DNA from: Albibacterium sp963696875
GTDB lineage: Bacteria > Bacteroidota > Bacteroidia > Sphingobacteriales > Sphingobacteriaceae
Assembly (NCBI GenBank): GCA_963696875.1
Contig: CAVOLQ010000003.1
Span: forward strand, 310,001 to 374,000
DNA length: 64,000 nt
Reading direction: 5' to 3'
Shown: positions 17,819 to 26,782 of the stretch, in pieces
Layout of the letters: each line of letters opens with the position of its first letter
How positions within the stretch are numbered: position 1 is the first letter of the stretch
The notes under the pieces: model-generated
What the model was told of the DNA's origin: nothing
Seen by the model: only the letters and a program-made list of their open reading frames with translations
Databases searched by the model: none
Program-made: the position numbers and the translations under genes

Positions 17819-19951
17819 TTATCCTAAAGAGGATATTTCATCCTTGGTGAAACGAGTTCTTAAGCCTTCTAGAAGACTGCTTTTAAATTGGGACTCTTTG
17901 TATATATTGATTACCCAGCACCTTATTATAAGCTCCAGATCGGTTGCTGAAACTGATTTGTAAAGAATTTCTACAGAGCTACTCTTTATAACGTACTCGC
18001 TTTTCGCCACCTCTTCCTTAATAATTCGCTTCACCTCTTCCAGATTTGATGTGGCATTGAACTTCAAGTTAAGTTCTACCCGATATTGAGACTGGCTATG
18101 GGTCCAGTTAACCAGCCGACCGGATAGAAGATCGCCATTGGGGATTATAACTTCAGAGCCTTCTTCAGTTAACAACGTGCTTGAACGGATCCCTATTTTT
18201 TGAACCCGCCCTTTTTTGTCAGCTAGTTCTATGAAATCGCCGATTTTAAAAGGTTTCTCAAAAATCAAAATCACTCCAGATACAAAATTATTAAATATAG
18301 TTTGCATCCCTAAGCCGATGCCTACACTTAAAGCGCCTAAGATTACGGTAAGCTTATTCATGGAAATACCTAAGGCGGTAACTCCGAGCAGGAAACCTAG
18401 AATAATCACGGCCAGTCTGAGCAATGTAACCTTGGTTCCTTTTTCGTCAATCTGGGAATCCAGTCTATTGCGTTGACTAGTAGAAAGAAGAACGTCCAAG
18501 TTTTTTTGAAACCAATTGGCAATGCTTATAATAATAACACTGATTATGACGTTTCCTAAAGTAAAGCTTATGCTTCCAAACGAATGCGGTTTGTTTAAAA
18601 TAGTACTTAAAAAACCGATGGTTGATTCAACAATGTTCAGGTTTATTAAGAAAACAGTTAACCACAAAATTGAACCAATTATGAACAAGACTTTATGAAT
18701 AAATGATAATGTGTTGGCTTTATTTAGGTTTGCCAGAAATCGTTTAGACTTTTTGAATGCTTCAAATTGTTTGTTGAAATCTTCAATAACAATCCTTCCA
18801 AGGATTATAAGACCAACCAATTGAACAATTCCGCCAAATGCAGTAATACTTAGATTTTTTGATATATTGATTTGGCCAACAACGTTTAATAATATTGAAA
18901 AGACATTTAATATTATATATAATGCAAATAGGGAGCGATAAATACGAGGGTAATTATTATTATGTTTTAACAGGTCTACCGTTCTATAACCAAAAATAAG
19001 AGCAACTAAATTTAAGCCGATAGCGATAATCCTTATGATTAGACTATTGCTTACTAGCAGGTAATTGAATAAGAGAATCAATACAAAAATGACAAGCAGA
19101 CTGCCCCACCATCGTTTAGATTGAATATTGACAAGCTTCCTGAATTTCAAAAATGAGAGCAATAGAATTAAAGATAAAATAAACGCAATATAATTGGCGG
19201 TTATTCCGCGATCGAAAAGGGGGAAGAGAGTAAAGAAAAACAAAATGCTTTGCCATACCGGTAGCTTAATCCTGGTAGGATTAAAAACTTGTCTATTTTT
19301 TAATACCCAATAAAAATAGCCTATAGAAAGGAGTATCAACAAAAATAGCCCTCCACGTTCAGCGCTATGGGTTTGAAATAAGGTCTGTATGGGATTGATA
19401 ATTTCAGACTTCAACGAACTAAATAAATCCTGAGGATTAGCGATTATGGGCGCCGTCCAAATATAGCCTGCCTTTTGCTTAATTGCTAGGTTATCCTGCT
19501 TACGAATTCGCTCATCAACCCTTGCTTTAAGGTTTCCTATTTTAAAGTAGATATCATTGATTCCATTGATTATTCCTAAACTTTCTGTTTCTGTTTGATT
19601 GTTCACTATCTTGGCCAAGTAGCTGGCCGTTTCCTGTGCATTGACTAGCTGATTTCTGAAGCTAAGCAAGGTGTCCTGACGGAGGTTGGGAAAGCTATCT
19701 AAACGGTGTTTTATGGTGATAGAAAGATCGTTTAAGGAATCTATAGAGCGTTTAATTTTATCAATGGTTGAGTCTTTAAATAAAACTTCAGCTTTAGTGC
19801 TGTCTTTCTGTAGCACGCCGCTTACAGATAAAGAGTCAATATTCTTTATATTCAATAAATCGATGGACTGCTCTAGCGAAAAAACTGTTTTTGAAATAAA
19901 TGAAAAACAAAGTAGAATAAGAAACAGACGATGAGTAGTGGTTAATTTCAT
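17819..19951 (-). CDS. Large MscS-family mechanosensitive channel
   Basis: 710 residues, far longer than MscS itself (about 286). A signal peptide (ends VFSLEQ) leads into a periplasmic, helix-rich part, then about ten transmembrane segments. The conserved MscS pore helix (VGIGLGMQTIFNNFVSGVILI) and beta domain (FKIGDFIELADKKGRVQKIGIRSSTLLTEEGSEVIIPNGDLLSG) follow. This is the MscK/YbdG-like large type. It would gate ion flow upon membrane tension and protect against hypo-osmotic shock. It is isolated in its neighbourhood. Confidence 0.9.
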   Translation of the reverse strand: MKLTTTHRLFLILLCFSFISKTVFSLEQSIDLLNIKNIDSLSVSGVLQKDSTKAEVLFKDSTIDKIKRSIDSLNDLSITIKHRLDSFPNLRQDTLLSFRNQLVNAQETASYLAKIVNNQTETESLGIINGINDIYFKIGNLKARVDERIRKQDNLAIKQKAGYIWTAPIIANPQDLFSSLKSEIINPIQTLFQTHSAERGGLFLLILLSIGYFYWVLKNRQVFNPTRIKLPVWQSILFFFTLFPLFDRGITANYIAFILSLILLLSFLKFRKLVNIQSKRWWGSLLVIFVLILLFNYLLVSNSLIIRIIAIGLNLVALIFGYRTVDLLKHNNNYPRIYRSLFALYIILNVFSILLNVVGQINISKNLSITAFGGIVQLVGLIILGRIVIEDFNKQFEAFKKSKRFLANLNKANTLSFIHKVLFIIGSILWLTVFLINLNIVESTIGFLSTILNKPHSFGSISFTLGNVIISVIIISIANWFQKNLDVLLSTSQRNRLDSQIDEKGTKVTLLRLAVIILGFLLGVTALGISMNKLTVILGALSVGIGLGMQTIFNNFVSGVILIFEKPFKIGDFIELADKKGRVQKIGIRSSTLLTEEGSEVIIPNGDLLSGRLVNWTHSQSQYRVELNLKFNATSNLEEVKRIIKEEVAKSEYVIKSSSVEILYKSVSATDLELIIRCWVINIYKESQFKSSLLEGLRTRFTKDEISSLG

Positions 19952-20102
19952 TTTTGCTCTGGAAACCTGGATGTATATTTGGTACCTCTCAAAGATAAGA
20001 CCAATTTCTCACTTTCAATATGCTTATTGCTTACTTGTGTAGTTTGTTAGTATAATGAATATTAGTTAGCTTTATATACTTCTATATTTAGATTATCAAG
20101 CT

Positions 20103-20489
20103 ATGGCACTTATTTACAAAAACAGAAATCAAAAGGTAGCCAAACTTATTGGAGCAATCTATTTCTTAATATTGGGTGTGTTAAATTTTGGTGCAACATT
20201 GATATTTGCTGAAATTCGTATCTTAGATATAGTTATTCTAGCATTAGCTTGTTTGCCCTTGTTGATTAATAGAAATTATTTTTACTTTTCTTTCGGAATT
20301 TTGGCAGCTATTATAGCACTGTTCCTTGGATACGCCTGTTTAACCTTTAATCTTGACCCAGCTATTGGGACTTCTGGATTTTCTTATTTTATGGGTTACT
20401 TGTTAAGCGCCAGTTTGCTTGTTGCCTCCTTTCTACTTGTTTATGGCGGGTCACAATCGCATATGGTGAATGTTACTTCTCAACAATGA
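20103..20489 (+). CDS. Hypothetical membrane protein
   Basis: 128 residues with about four hydrophobic helices (LIGAIYFLILGVLNFGATLIF; ILDIVILALACLPLLI; FSFGILAAIIALFLGYACL; MGYLLSASLLVASFLLVYGG). I recognise no family. The ATG follows an A/T-rich leader, and codon use resembles the neighbours. It is placed between the divergent MscS gene and the PQQ dehydrogenase gene without obvious linkage. Confidence 0.7.
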   Translation: MALIYKNRNQKVAKLIGAIYFLILGVLNFGATLIFAEIRILDIVILALACLPLLINRNYFYFSFGILAAIIALFLGYACLTFNLDPAIGTSGFSYFMGYLLSASLLVASFLLVYGGSQSHMVNVTSQQ

Positions 20490-20569
20490 AAAATATTTTT
20501 TGGATTGTTTGGTTTTGATCTTTCTGCAATAAGCTGATAATTTATTACCTTTAAAGATAAATTATTCAA

Positions 20570-22723
20570 ATGAAAGCAAGCCGTCCATTCTTATTCTCTT
20601 TTATTTTTCTTATTTTATTTACAAACATTGGTTGTAAAACAGCAGTTCTAGATGAAGAATGGATTACAGCTGCAGGTACAAATAGCGGCAACCGATATTC
20701 TAATGGGGAGGAAATTAATCTTAGAAATGTTGGAATGTTAAAGCAGGTTTGGGAGTACGATACCGGTGATCCTATAAAGAAAGGGGCAACCATTCCTACA
20801 ACGCCTCTCATTATTAAAGGGATACTTTATGGTGTTTCTTCTAACCAACATTTGTTTGCGTTGGATGCAAGCGATGGAACCGAGCTGTGGGTGTTTAAAG
20901 CGCCCGATTCAATAGCTAGAGGCTCTATAAGAGGGATTTCTTATTGGGAAAATGAAAAAGGAAAGGAAGGTCGTATTTTTTATTCTACAGGTCCAAAGTT
21001 ATATGCCGTTGATGTTTCAAATGGTACAGGCATTGAAGGCTTTGGAAAGCAAGGATTTATTGATCTCCGTGAAAACCTAGATGGTCCGTTTGAGAACACA
21101 TCCGTAGCGGGGAATGCTGCACCCATCATCTATAAGGATTTATTGATCACCGGAATGAGGGTTTCAGAGGGCGAGGATGCTGCAGCCGGTCATATCAGGG
21201 CTTTTGATGTGTTGACAGGAGAACGCAAATGGATATTTCATACCATTCCACAGCCTGGCGAATTTGGTTATGATTCTTGGGAAGATAAAGATGCCTGGAA
21301 GAGGGTAGGTGCTATTAATAATTGGGCAGGAATGGCATTGGATGAAGAAAGAGGAATTGTTTATGTTCCTCTAGGTTCCGCAACCCCCGATTTTTATGGT
21401 GCCAGACGAAAAGGTTCTAACTTGTTTGCAAATAGTTTGCTGGCATTAGACGCTTTGACCGGTAAATATATTTGGCACTATCAAACTGTGCATCATGATT
21501 TATGGGATAGAGATTTACCCGCTAATCCAAATCTTATAAGGCTGCAAAAAGATGGCAAAATGATCGATGCTGTAGCACAAATAAGCAAGCAAGGGCATAT
21601 TTTTGTATTTGATAGAGTGACTGGTGCACCTGTGTTTCCAATTCATCAAGTGGCTTTTCCTCCTTCGGATTTAGCTGAAGAAGAAGCTTGGCCAACTCAA
21701 CCGATACCAAGCTTACCAGAGCCTTTTGCGAGACAGTCTTTTGGCCCAGATGACATCAGTACCAGAACTCCGGAAATTCAAAAAGAGCTTTTAGAAGAAT
21801 TCTATAAACATAGAAGCGGTAGCTTATTCATTCCACCAAGTCTGCAAGGTTCATGGCTGTTTCCAGGTTTTGATGGGGGAGGCCAATGGGGCGGTGCTGC
21901 TGTTGATCCTGAAACAAAAATCATGTACATAAGCAACTCAGAGCTTCCTTGGCGATTGCAAATGATTCCCAACCCCGCACTTATTAACGCAAGCGGAAGT
22001 ACTATCAAAGAACGAGGAATGATCGTTTATTCAAAAAGCTGCTCTTCCTGCCATGGTGCAAAGATGGAAGGAATTGGTGCTGCTTATCCAGCATTAACCC
22101 ATATAAAACAAGATTATAATGCACAGCAGCTTCGGCAGATTATTGATAATGGAAGGAACATGATGCCGGCTTTTAAGAACCTTTTATCCGATGCAGATAA
22201 AACTTCCCTTATTACTTATCTACTAGATTTGGAAGATAAGGAAGCAATGGCAGAAGCAAAACCAAATAGAAAGAAAATAGAAAGAGATACTGTGCCTGAG
22301 TTTGTGCTGAATGGGTATAAACGCTTTATGGATAAGGATGGGTATCCTGGAATAAAACCGCCTTGGGGAACATTGAATGCTGTAAACTTAAATACAGGGA
22401 AGCTTTTATGGAAAGTGCCGTTGGGGAATTTCGATGAGTTGAGCGAATTTGGTATGGAAGATACCGGTACCGAAGTATATGGTGGACCAGTGGTAACCAA
22501 GGGAGGAATTGTCTTTGTTGCCGGGACGCAAGATGAGAAAATAAGGGCTTTTGATAAAAAGACGGGGAAAATAGTATGGGAACATAAATTGCCTGCTGCA
22601 GGTTTTGCCAGTCCCGCGGTATATGTAATTGATGGTAAACAATACGTAGTTATCGCAGCGGGAGGTGGAAAGTTGGGAATGAAGTCCAGTAATAAATACG
22701 TAGCTTTTGCATTACCTAATTGA
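20570..22723 (+). CDS. PQQ-dependent dehydrogenase with cytochrome c domain
   Basis: 717 residues. The N-terminus (FIFLILFTNIGC) is a lipoprotein signal. A quinoprotein beta-propeller (WITAAGTNSGNRYS; GILYGVSSNQHLFALDASDGTELW; YQTVHHDLWDRDLPANP) is interrupted by a cytochrome c module with CSSCHG at residues 491-496 and a PGIKPPWGTLNAVNLNTGKLLWKVPLG return to the propeller. This arrangement is typical of Bacteroidetes membrane-bound quinoprotein glucose (sugar/alcohol) dehydrogenases that pass electrons via haem to the respiratory chain. No pqq biosynthesis genes are present in the window, so the cofactor source is not visible. Confidence 0.9.
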   Translation: MKASRPFLFSFIFLILFTNIGCKTAVLDEEWITAAGTNSGNRYSNGEEINLRNVGMLKQVWEYDTGDPIKKGATIPTTPLIIKGILYGVSSNQHLFALDASDGTELWVFKAPDSIARGSIRGISYWENEKGKEGRIFYSTGPKLYAVDVSNGTGIEGFGKQGFIDLRENLDGPFENTSVAGNAAPIIYKDLLITGMRVSEGEDAAAGHIRAFDVLTGERKWIFHTIPQPGEFGYDSWEDKDAWKRVGAINNWAGMALDEERGIVYVPLGSATPDFYGARRKGSNLFANSLLALDALTGKYIWHYQTVHHDLWDRDLPANPNLIRLQKDGKMIDAVAQISKQGHIFVFDRVTGAPVFPIHQVAFPPSDLAEEEAWPTQPIPSLPEPFARQSFGPDDISTRTPEIQKELLEEFYKHRSGSLFIPPSLQGSWLFPGFDGGGQWGGAAVDPETKIMYISNSELPWRLQMIPNPALINASGSTIKERGMIVYSKSCSSCHGAKMEGIGAAYPALTHIKQDYNAQQLRQIIDNGRNMMPAFKNLLSDADKTSLITYLLDLEDKEAMAEAKPNRKKIERDTVPEFVLNGYKRFMDKDGYPGIKPPWGTLNAVNLNTGKLLWKVPLGNFDELSEFGMEDTGTEVYGGPVVTKGGIVFVAGTQDEKIRAFDKKTGKIVWEHKLPAAGFASPAVYVIDGKQYVVIAAGGGKLGMKSSNKYVAFALPN

Positions 22724-22830
22724 AACCTCATTCATCATTAATTATTATTAATTATCTTCTCTTGTTGATAAACGTAATGCTGTTGATAAATACTTCAAAT
22801 GAAATCCGTCAATTTCCAATTTTAAAACGA

Positions 22831-22838
22831 TAGTTTTG
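22831..22838 (+). promoter_or_regulatory. Candidate -7 promoter box for the riboswitch-nrd transcript
   Basis: TAGTTTTG fits the Bacteroidetes -7 consensus TAnnTTTG. It lies about 20 bases before the aptamer, so transcription would start just upstream of the riboswitch. A convincing -33 TTTG is not seen at the usual distance. Confidence 0.4.
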
Positions 22839-22858
22839 TCCTGATGTAAAATCAGCAA

Positions 22859-22952
22859 AAAGGTATTATTGTAATATAAAAGGGGAATCGTGTGTAAGTC
22901 ACGAGCTGTTGCGCAACTGTAAATAGAATATATCTATAAGCCAGGCTACCTT
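22859..22952 (+). promoter_or_regulatory. Cobalamin (B12) riboswitch
   Basis: The aptamer core is recognisable: an AAGGTA/TACCTT closing stem (22860-22865 with 22947-22952), AAAAGGGGAATCGTGTG with GTAAGTCACGAG forming the next stem, the near-invariant GCGCAACTGTAAA box (22911-22923) and AAGCCAGGCTACC. These are the conserved blocks of the adenosylcobalamin aptamer. The 140 bases between aptamer and nrdB would hold the expression platform, whose structure I could not resolve. Expected logic: cobalamin present, nrdBA off. Confidence 0.88.
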
Positions 22953-23092
22953 CCTTTATGCTCGACTTTGCTTTCGCAAGAGAAGTAAATGTCCAAAATG
23001 AATACCGGGTGATTCTAAACCCATATCTGCACGTATTCTGTTTGTACATATTTCTTTTTTAGAATTTGAATTAAACTAAAAAATTAAATATT

Positions 23093-24068
23093 ATGAGCAT
23101 TTTCGATAAAAGAGTAAATTATAAACCTTTTGAGTACCCTGAAATTTTAAGTTTTACAGACGCACTTAATAAGTCCTTTTGGGTGCATTCTGAAGTAGAC
23201 TTTACTGCCGATGTGCAGGACTTTCATTCGCACTTAGATTTTAATGAGAAGGAAGTAATTAAAAGAAGTTTACTAGCGATTGCACAAATTGAAGTTGCCG
23301 TAAAATCATTTTGGGGCAACTTATATACTCACATTCCTAAGCCGGAATTTAATGGTTTAGGAAGCACGTTTGCTGAATGTGAATTTCGTCATTCGGAGGC
23401 CTATTCTAGACTTTTGGATGTACTGGGCTATAATAATGAATTTGAACAACTGATTCATGTACCTGTCATTGCAAAGCGAGTGGCCTATCTTTCTGAAGCT
23501 TTAGCGCATACAAAGTCTGAAGATAAAAGAGAGTATCTATTTTCGTTGATTTTATTTTCGATACTTATTGAAAATGTCTCCTTGTTCAGTCAGTTTGCCA
23601 TTATCCTTTTCCTTTACTCGCTTTAAAGGGGTGATGAAAAACGTTAGTAATATTATTGCATGGACATCCGTTGATGAGCAGGTGCATGCAAATGCAGGCA
23701 TCTATATCGTAAATAAAATTAAAGAGGAATTTCCTGAGTTTTTTGATGAAGAAACGAAGAGCAAAATCTCGGATATTATTTCGAACTCGATTCAAGTGGA
23801 AGCAGAAATTTTAGATTGGATTTTTGAAAACGGGGAGTTTGAACACATCACTAAAGATAACCTTCTCAATTTTATGAAATATCGGGTGGATGATAGTTTG
23901 CAGAAAATTGGCTTGCAAAAGCAATTTAATGTTTCGGAATCTGATTATCAGCCAATGGTATGGTTTGAGGAGGAAGTGTTTGCAAATAGTTTGGACGACT
24001 TCTTTGCGAAAAGACCTGTTGAATATACAAAGCACGATAAAAGTATTACAGCTAATGATTTGTTTTAG
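23093..24068 (+). pseudogene. nrdB: Class Ia ribonucleotide reductase small subunit, +1 frameshift
   Basis: The first frame (23093-23626) gives SIFDKRVNYKPFEYPEIL through ENVSLFSQFAIIL; the second resumes SFTRFKGVMKNVSNIIAW and runs to TANDLF at 24068. The join is at the T4 run 23607-23610; removing one T restores a continuous protein of about 324 residues. Iron ligands and the radical region are visible (ECEFRHSEAYSRLL, ENVSLF, DEQVHANAG). As written, the protein stops after 177 residues and would be inactive. A one-base homopolymer indel is a typical sequencing artefact, so the gene may be intact in the real genome. Confidence 0.88.
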
Positions 24069-24092
24069 GAACTCTTTAAATTGATTATAAAA

Positions 24093-25740
24093 ATGGAAAG
24101 ACTTTGGTGGTTGAATGATGAAAGTCAGCAGATATTAAATAGAGGATATTTGCTAAAGGGCGAAACAACGAAAACGGCAATTGAACGTATTGCTATGGCC
24201 GCTGCAAAAAGGTTGTATAAGCCAGAGCTGTGCGAAGCATTTATCGAGATGATAGAAAAAGGTTGGATGAGTTTGAGTTCTCCAATTTGGGCAAACATGG
24301 GTACGGAGAGAGGTTTGCCAATTTCTTGCTTTAACGTGTATGTGCCGGATCAGATTGAAGGCATTACGCATAAGCTAGGGGAGGTGATTATGCAAACTAA
24401 AATTGGTGGCGGTACTTCGGGGTATTTTGGCGAATTGCGGGAAAGAGGAAGTGCGGTTACTGATAATGGAAAAGAGTAGTGGGGCGGTAAGCTTCATGAA
24501 GCTTTTCGATACGGCAATGGATACTATATCACAAGGCGGCGTTCGGCGAGGTGCTTTTGCAGCTTATTTAGACATTGACCACCCAGATATTAAGGAGTTT
24601 TTGGAAATAAAAAACATTGGAAATCCTATTCAAAATCTTTTTAATGGGGTATGTGTCCCGGATTATTGGATGCAGGATATGATCGACGGAGATATTGAAA
24701 AGCGAACCGTTTGGGCAAAGGTTTTAGAAAGTCGGCAACAAAAAGGATTGCCTTATATTTTCTTCTCCGATAATATTAATCAGAATAAACCGCAGGTATA
24801 TAAGGACAAAAACATGCGTATCTATTCTAGTAATTTATGTTCGGAAATTGCACTACCCTCCAATATCGATGAGTCTTTTATTTGTTGCTTATCGTCTATG
24901 AATTTGGAGCTTTATGATGAATGGAAGGATACAGGAGCGGTAAAGTTGGCGATTTACTTTTTGGATGCAGTGTTGCAAGAATTTATCGCAAAAACGGAAG
25001 ATAACTATTATTTAGCTTCTGCTAACCGTTTTGCAAAACGTCATAGGGCGCTGGGTTTGGGCGTGATGGGTTGGCACTCGTATCTTCAAAAAAATAATAT
25101 CCCTTTTGAGGGAATGGAATCTAAGCGATTGACTACTGTAATTTTTAAGGATATTAGCGAAAAGGCCGAAAAGGCGAGTGTAGAATTGGCGAACATTTAT
25201 GGGGAGCCTGATGTTTTGATAAACTATGGTAGACGAAATACCACGTTAATGGCAATTGCACCTACGACTTCTTCTTCTGCTATCTTGGGGCAAGCCTCAC
25301 CAGGGATTGAGCCCTTTAGTAGTAATTATTACAAAGCTGGCTTATCCAAGGGTAACTTTATGAGAAAAAATAAATACTTGCGGAAGCTCTTAATTGAAAA
25401 GGAGATGGACAATGAGGATGTTTGGCGCAGCATTATGTTGAACCATGGCAGTGTGCAACATCTTACTATATTGACTGACAAAGAGAAGGCTGTATTTAAA
25501 ACCTTTAAAGAGATTAGCCAATTGGAAATTATTCAACAGGCATCAATCAGGCAAAAATATATTGATCAAGCTCAAAGCTTAAATTTGAATATACCGGCTA
25601 ATCTACCTGTAAAAGATGTAAATACCTTAATGATTGAGGCATGGAAATTAGGTGTGAAAACGCTGTATTACCAAAGAAGTCAAAGTGTCTCTAAAGAGTT
25701 TATTGCAAATATGGTAACTTGCTTAAGTTGTGAGGCTTAG
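24093..25740 (+). pseudogene. nrdA: Class Ia ribonucleotide reductase large subunit, +1 frameshift
   Basis: Starts ATG at 24093 (MERLWWLNDESQQIL). The first frame ends at a stop at 24477-24479 just after SAVTDNGKE; the second frame continues with KSSGAVSFMKLFDTAMDT. Deleting one A from the A4 run 24470-24473 gives a continuous protein of about 548 residues. Catalytic features: PISCFN cysteine, NLCSEI (N-x-C-x-E), PTTSSSAILG, and a C-terminal CLSC redox pair. The N-terminal ATP-cone is absent, so overall dATP regulation would be lacking. It reduces ribonucleotides together with NrdB, under the B12 riboswitch. Confidence 0.88.
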
Positions 25741-25754
25741 TTAGTATGAAACAA

Positions 25755-25850
25755 AAACTCCATTTCCGGTTTTGTGCCGAAAATGGAGTTTGTACGATCA
25801 TAAAATCGTACTGTGCATTTTTCTAATCGGTTTCAATCGATTAGGATTTC
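25755..25850 (+). terminator. Hairpin cluster after nrdA
   Basis: Three successive stem-loops: AAACTCCATTT/AAATGGAGTTT (25755-25791, one mismatch inside, CCGG/CCGA part), TACGAT/ATCGTA (25793-25810), and CTAATCG/CGATTAG further on. The first is a good terminator candidate for the nrd transcript; no long T-run follows any of them. Confidence 0.5.
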
Positions 25851-25962
25851 GGGTATAATCTCAGCTTAATTTAGTTAAGCACCCCTTTGCATTTGTACTT
25901 ATATAACACTTGAAGCTTACAATGGTTTTAAGAAAATGAAAAACATCTTGCTTGAAAAAAAA

Positions 25963-26571
25963 TCATAGTCTGTCTTTTAAATCCTTAGCAGCTTCTAGAT
26001 GTTTTTTAAGTATTGGCAATGTATTCGTCGCAAATTTTTGAATCTCTACATCCGTTGCGTTTTTTGAAGCATCCTCAAATAACCTAATCGTACTTCTATG
26101 ATTAGAAATCATGAAATTAATATAGTGCTTATCAAAATCGTTGCCCGTTATATCAGTAAGATCTTTGATGTGTTTTATATTTTTTTCGCTAGGAGATAGG
26201 GGCAATACAATATCCTTTTCTTTGGCTAAGGCGATAAGTTCGTCATTTTCTTTTGTATAGTCATTGATCATCATTTGACCAAAATCCTTGATGGCTTGAT
26301 TTGAAGAATTGGTTAGTGTAATTTTTCCGAGTTCCATTTCTAACATATTCCGGTCTGCGGCATTTACAGCAAAATCAGAATCATTGTATGGCAGACTTGC
26401 TATCGCAGGAAACTCGGCTCCCGGACCTCTTATATCGATATAGTCCGTAGTGTCTTTGCTTTCATTCGCCTTTTTTGCCATGGATACGGCATCTCTATTG
26501 CGAGGATTATTACAGGCTTGCATTCCCCATATGGTAAACGTACAGAGAATTAAATACCTTAACGTTTTCAT
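25963..26571 (-). CDS. DUF4142 domain lipoprotein
   Basis: About 202 residues from the ATG at 26571 (MKTLRYLILC); the longer reading frame from 26634 adds a stretch without family support. The lipobox is GMQAC. The mature part holds a four-helix DUF4142/ferritin-like region: FAVNAADRNMLEMELGKITLTNSSNQAIKDFGQMMINDY and later FMISNHRSTIRLFEDASKNA, LPILKKHLEAAKDL. DUF4142 proteins are outer-layer helical proteins of unknown function, often stress linked. Confidence 0.85.
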   Translation of the reverse strand: MKTLRYLILCTFTIWGMQACNNPRNRDAVSMAKKANESKDTTDYIDIRGPGAEFPAIASLPYNDSDFAVNAADRNMLEMELGKITLTNSSNQAIKDFGQMMINDYTKENDELIALAKEKDIVLPLSPSEKNIKHIKDLTDITGNDFDKHYINFMISNHRSTIRLFEDASKNATDVEIQKFATNTLPILKKHLEAAKDLKDRL

Positions 26572-26782
26572 GGTTATATGTTTTATTACTATTAACAATA
26601 GTATATAACAATGAGTAGTATTGTTCTGTTTCAAAAATAAATTTAAACTTTGTCAATGAAACTTACGAAGTTTTGCCTTTACGCAGGCCATTTAAACTTC
26701 ATAAGTTGCTGAATTTGAATTACGAAGCCTCTAGCCGTTTTGAAAGTGACTTCGTAAGTCTTAACTCCGTCAGTATTAGATG

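Noticed and set aside
23600..23625. Programmed ribosomal frameshift in nrdB, and likewise in nrdA near 24470
   Set aside because: No slippery heptamer of known type, no stimulatory structure seen, and two subunits would need it independently; a homopolymer indel explains it better.
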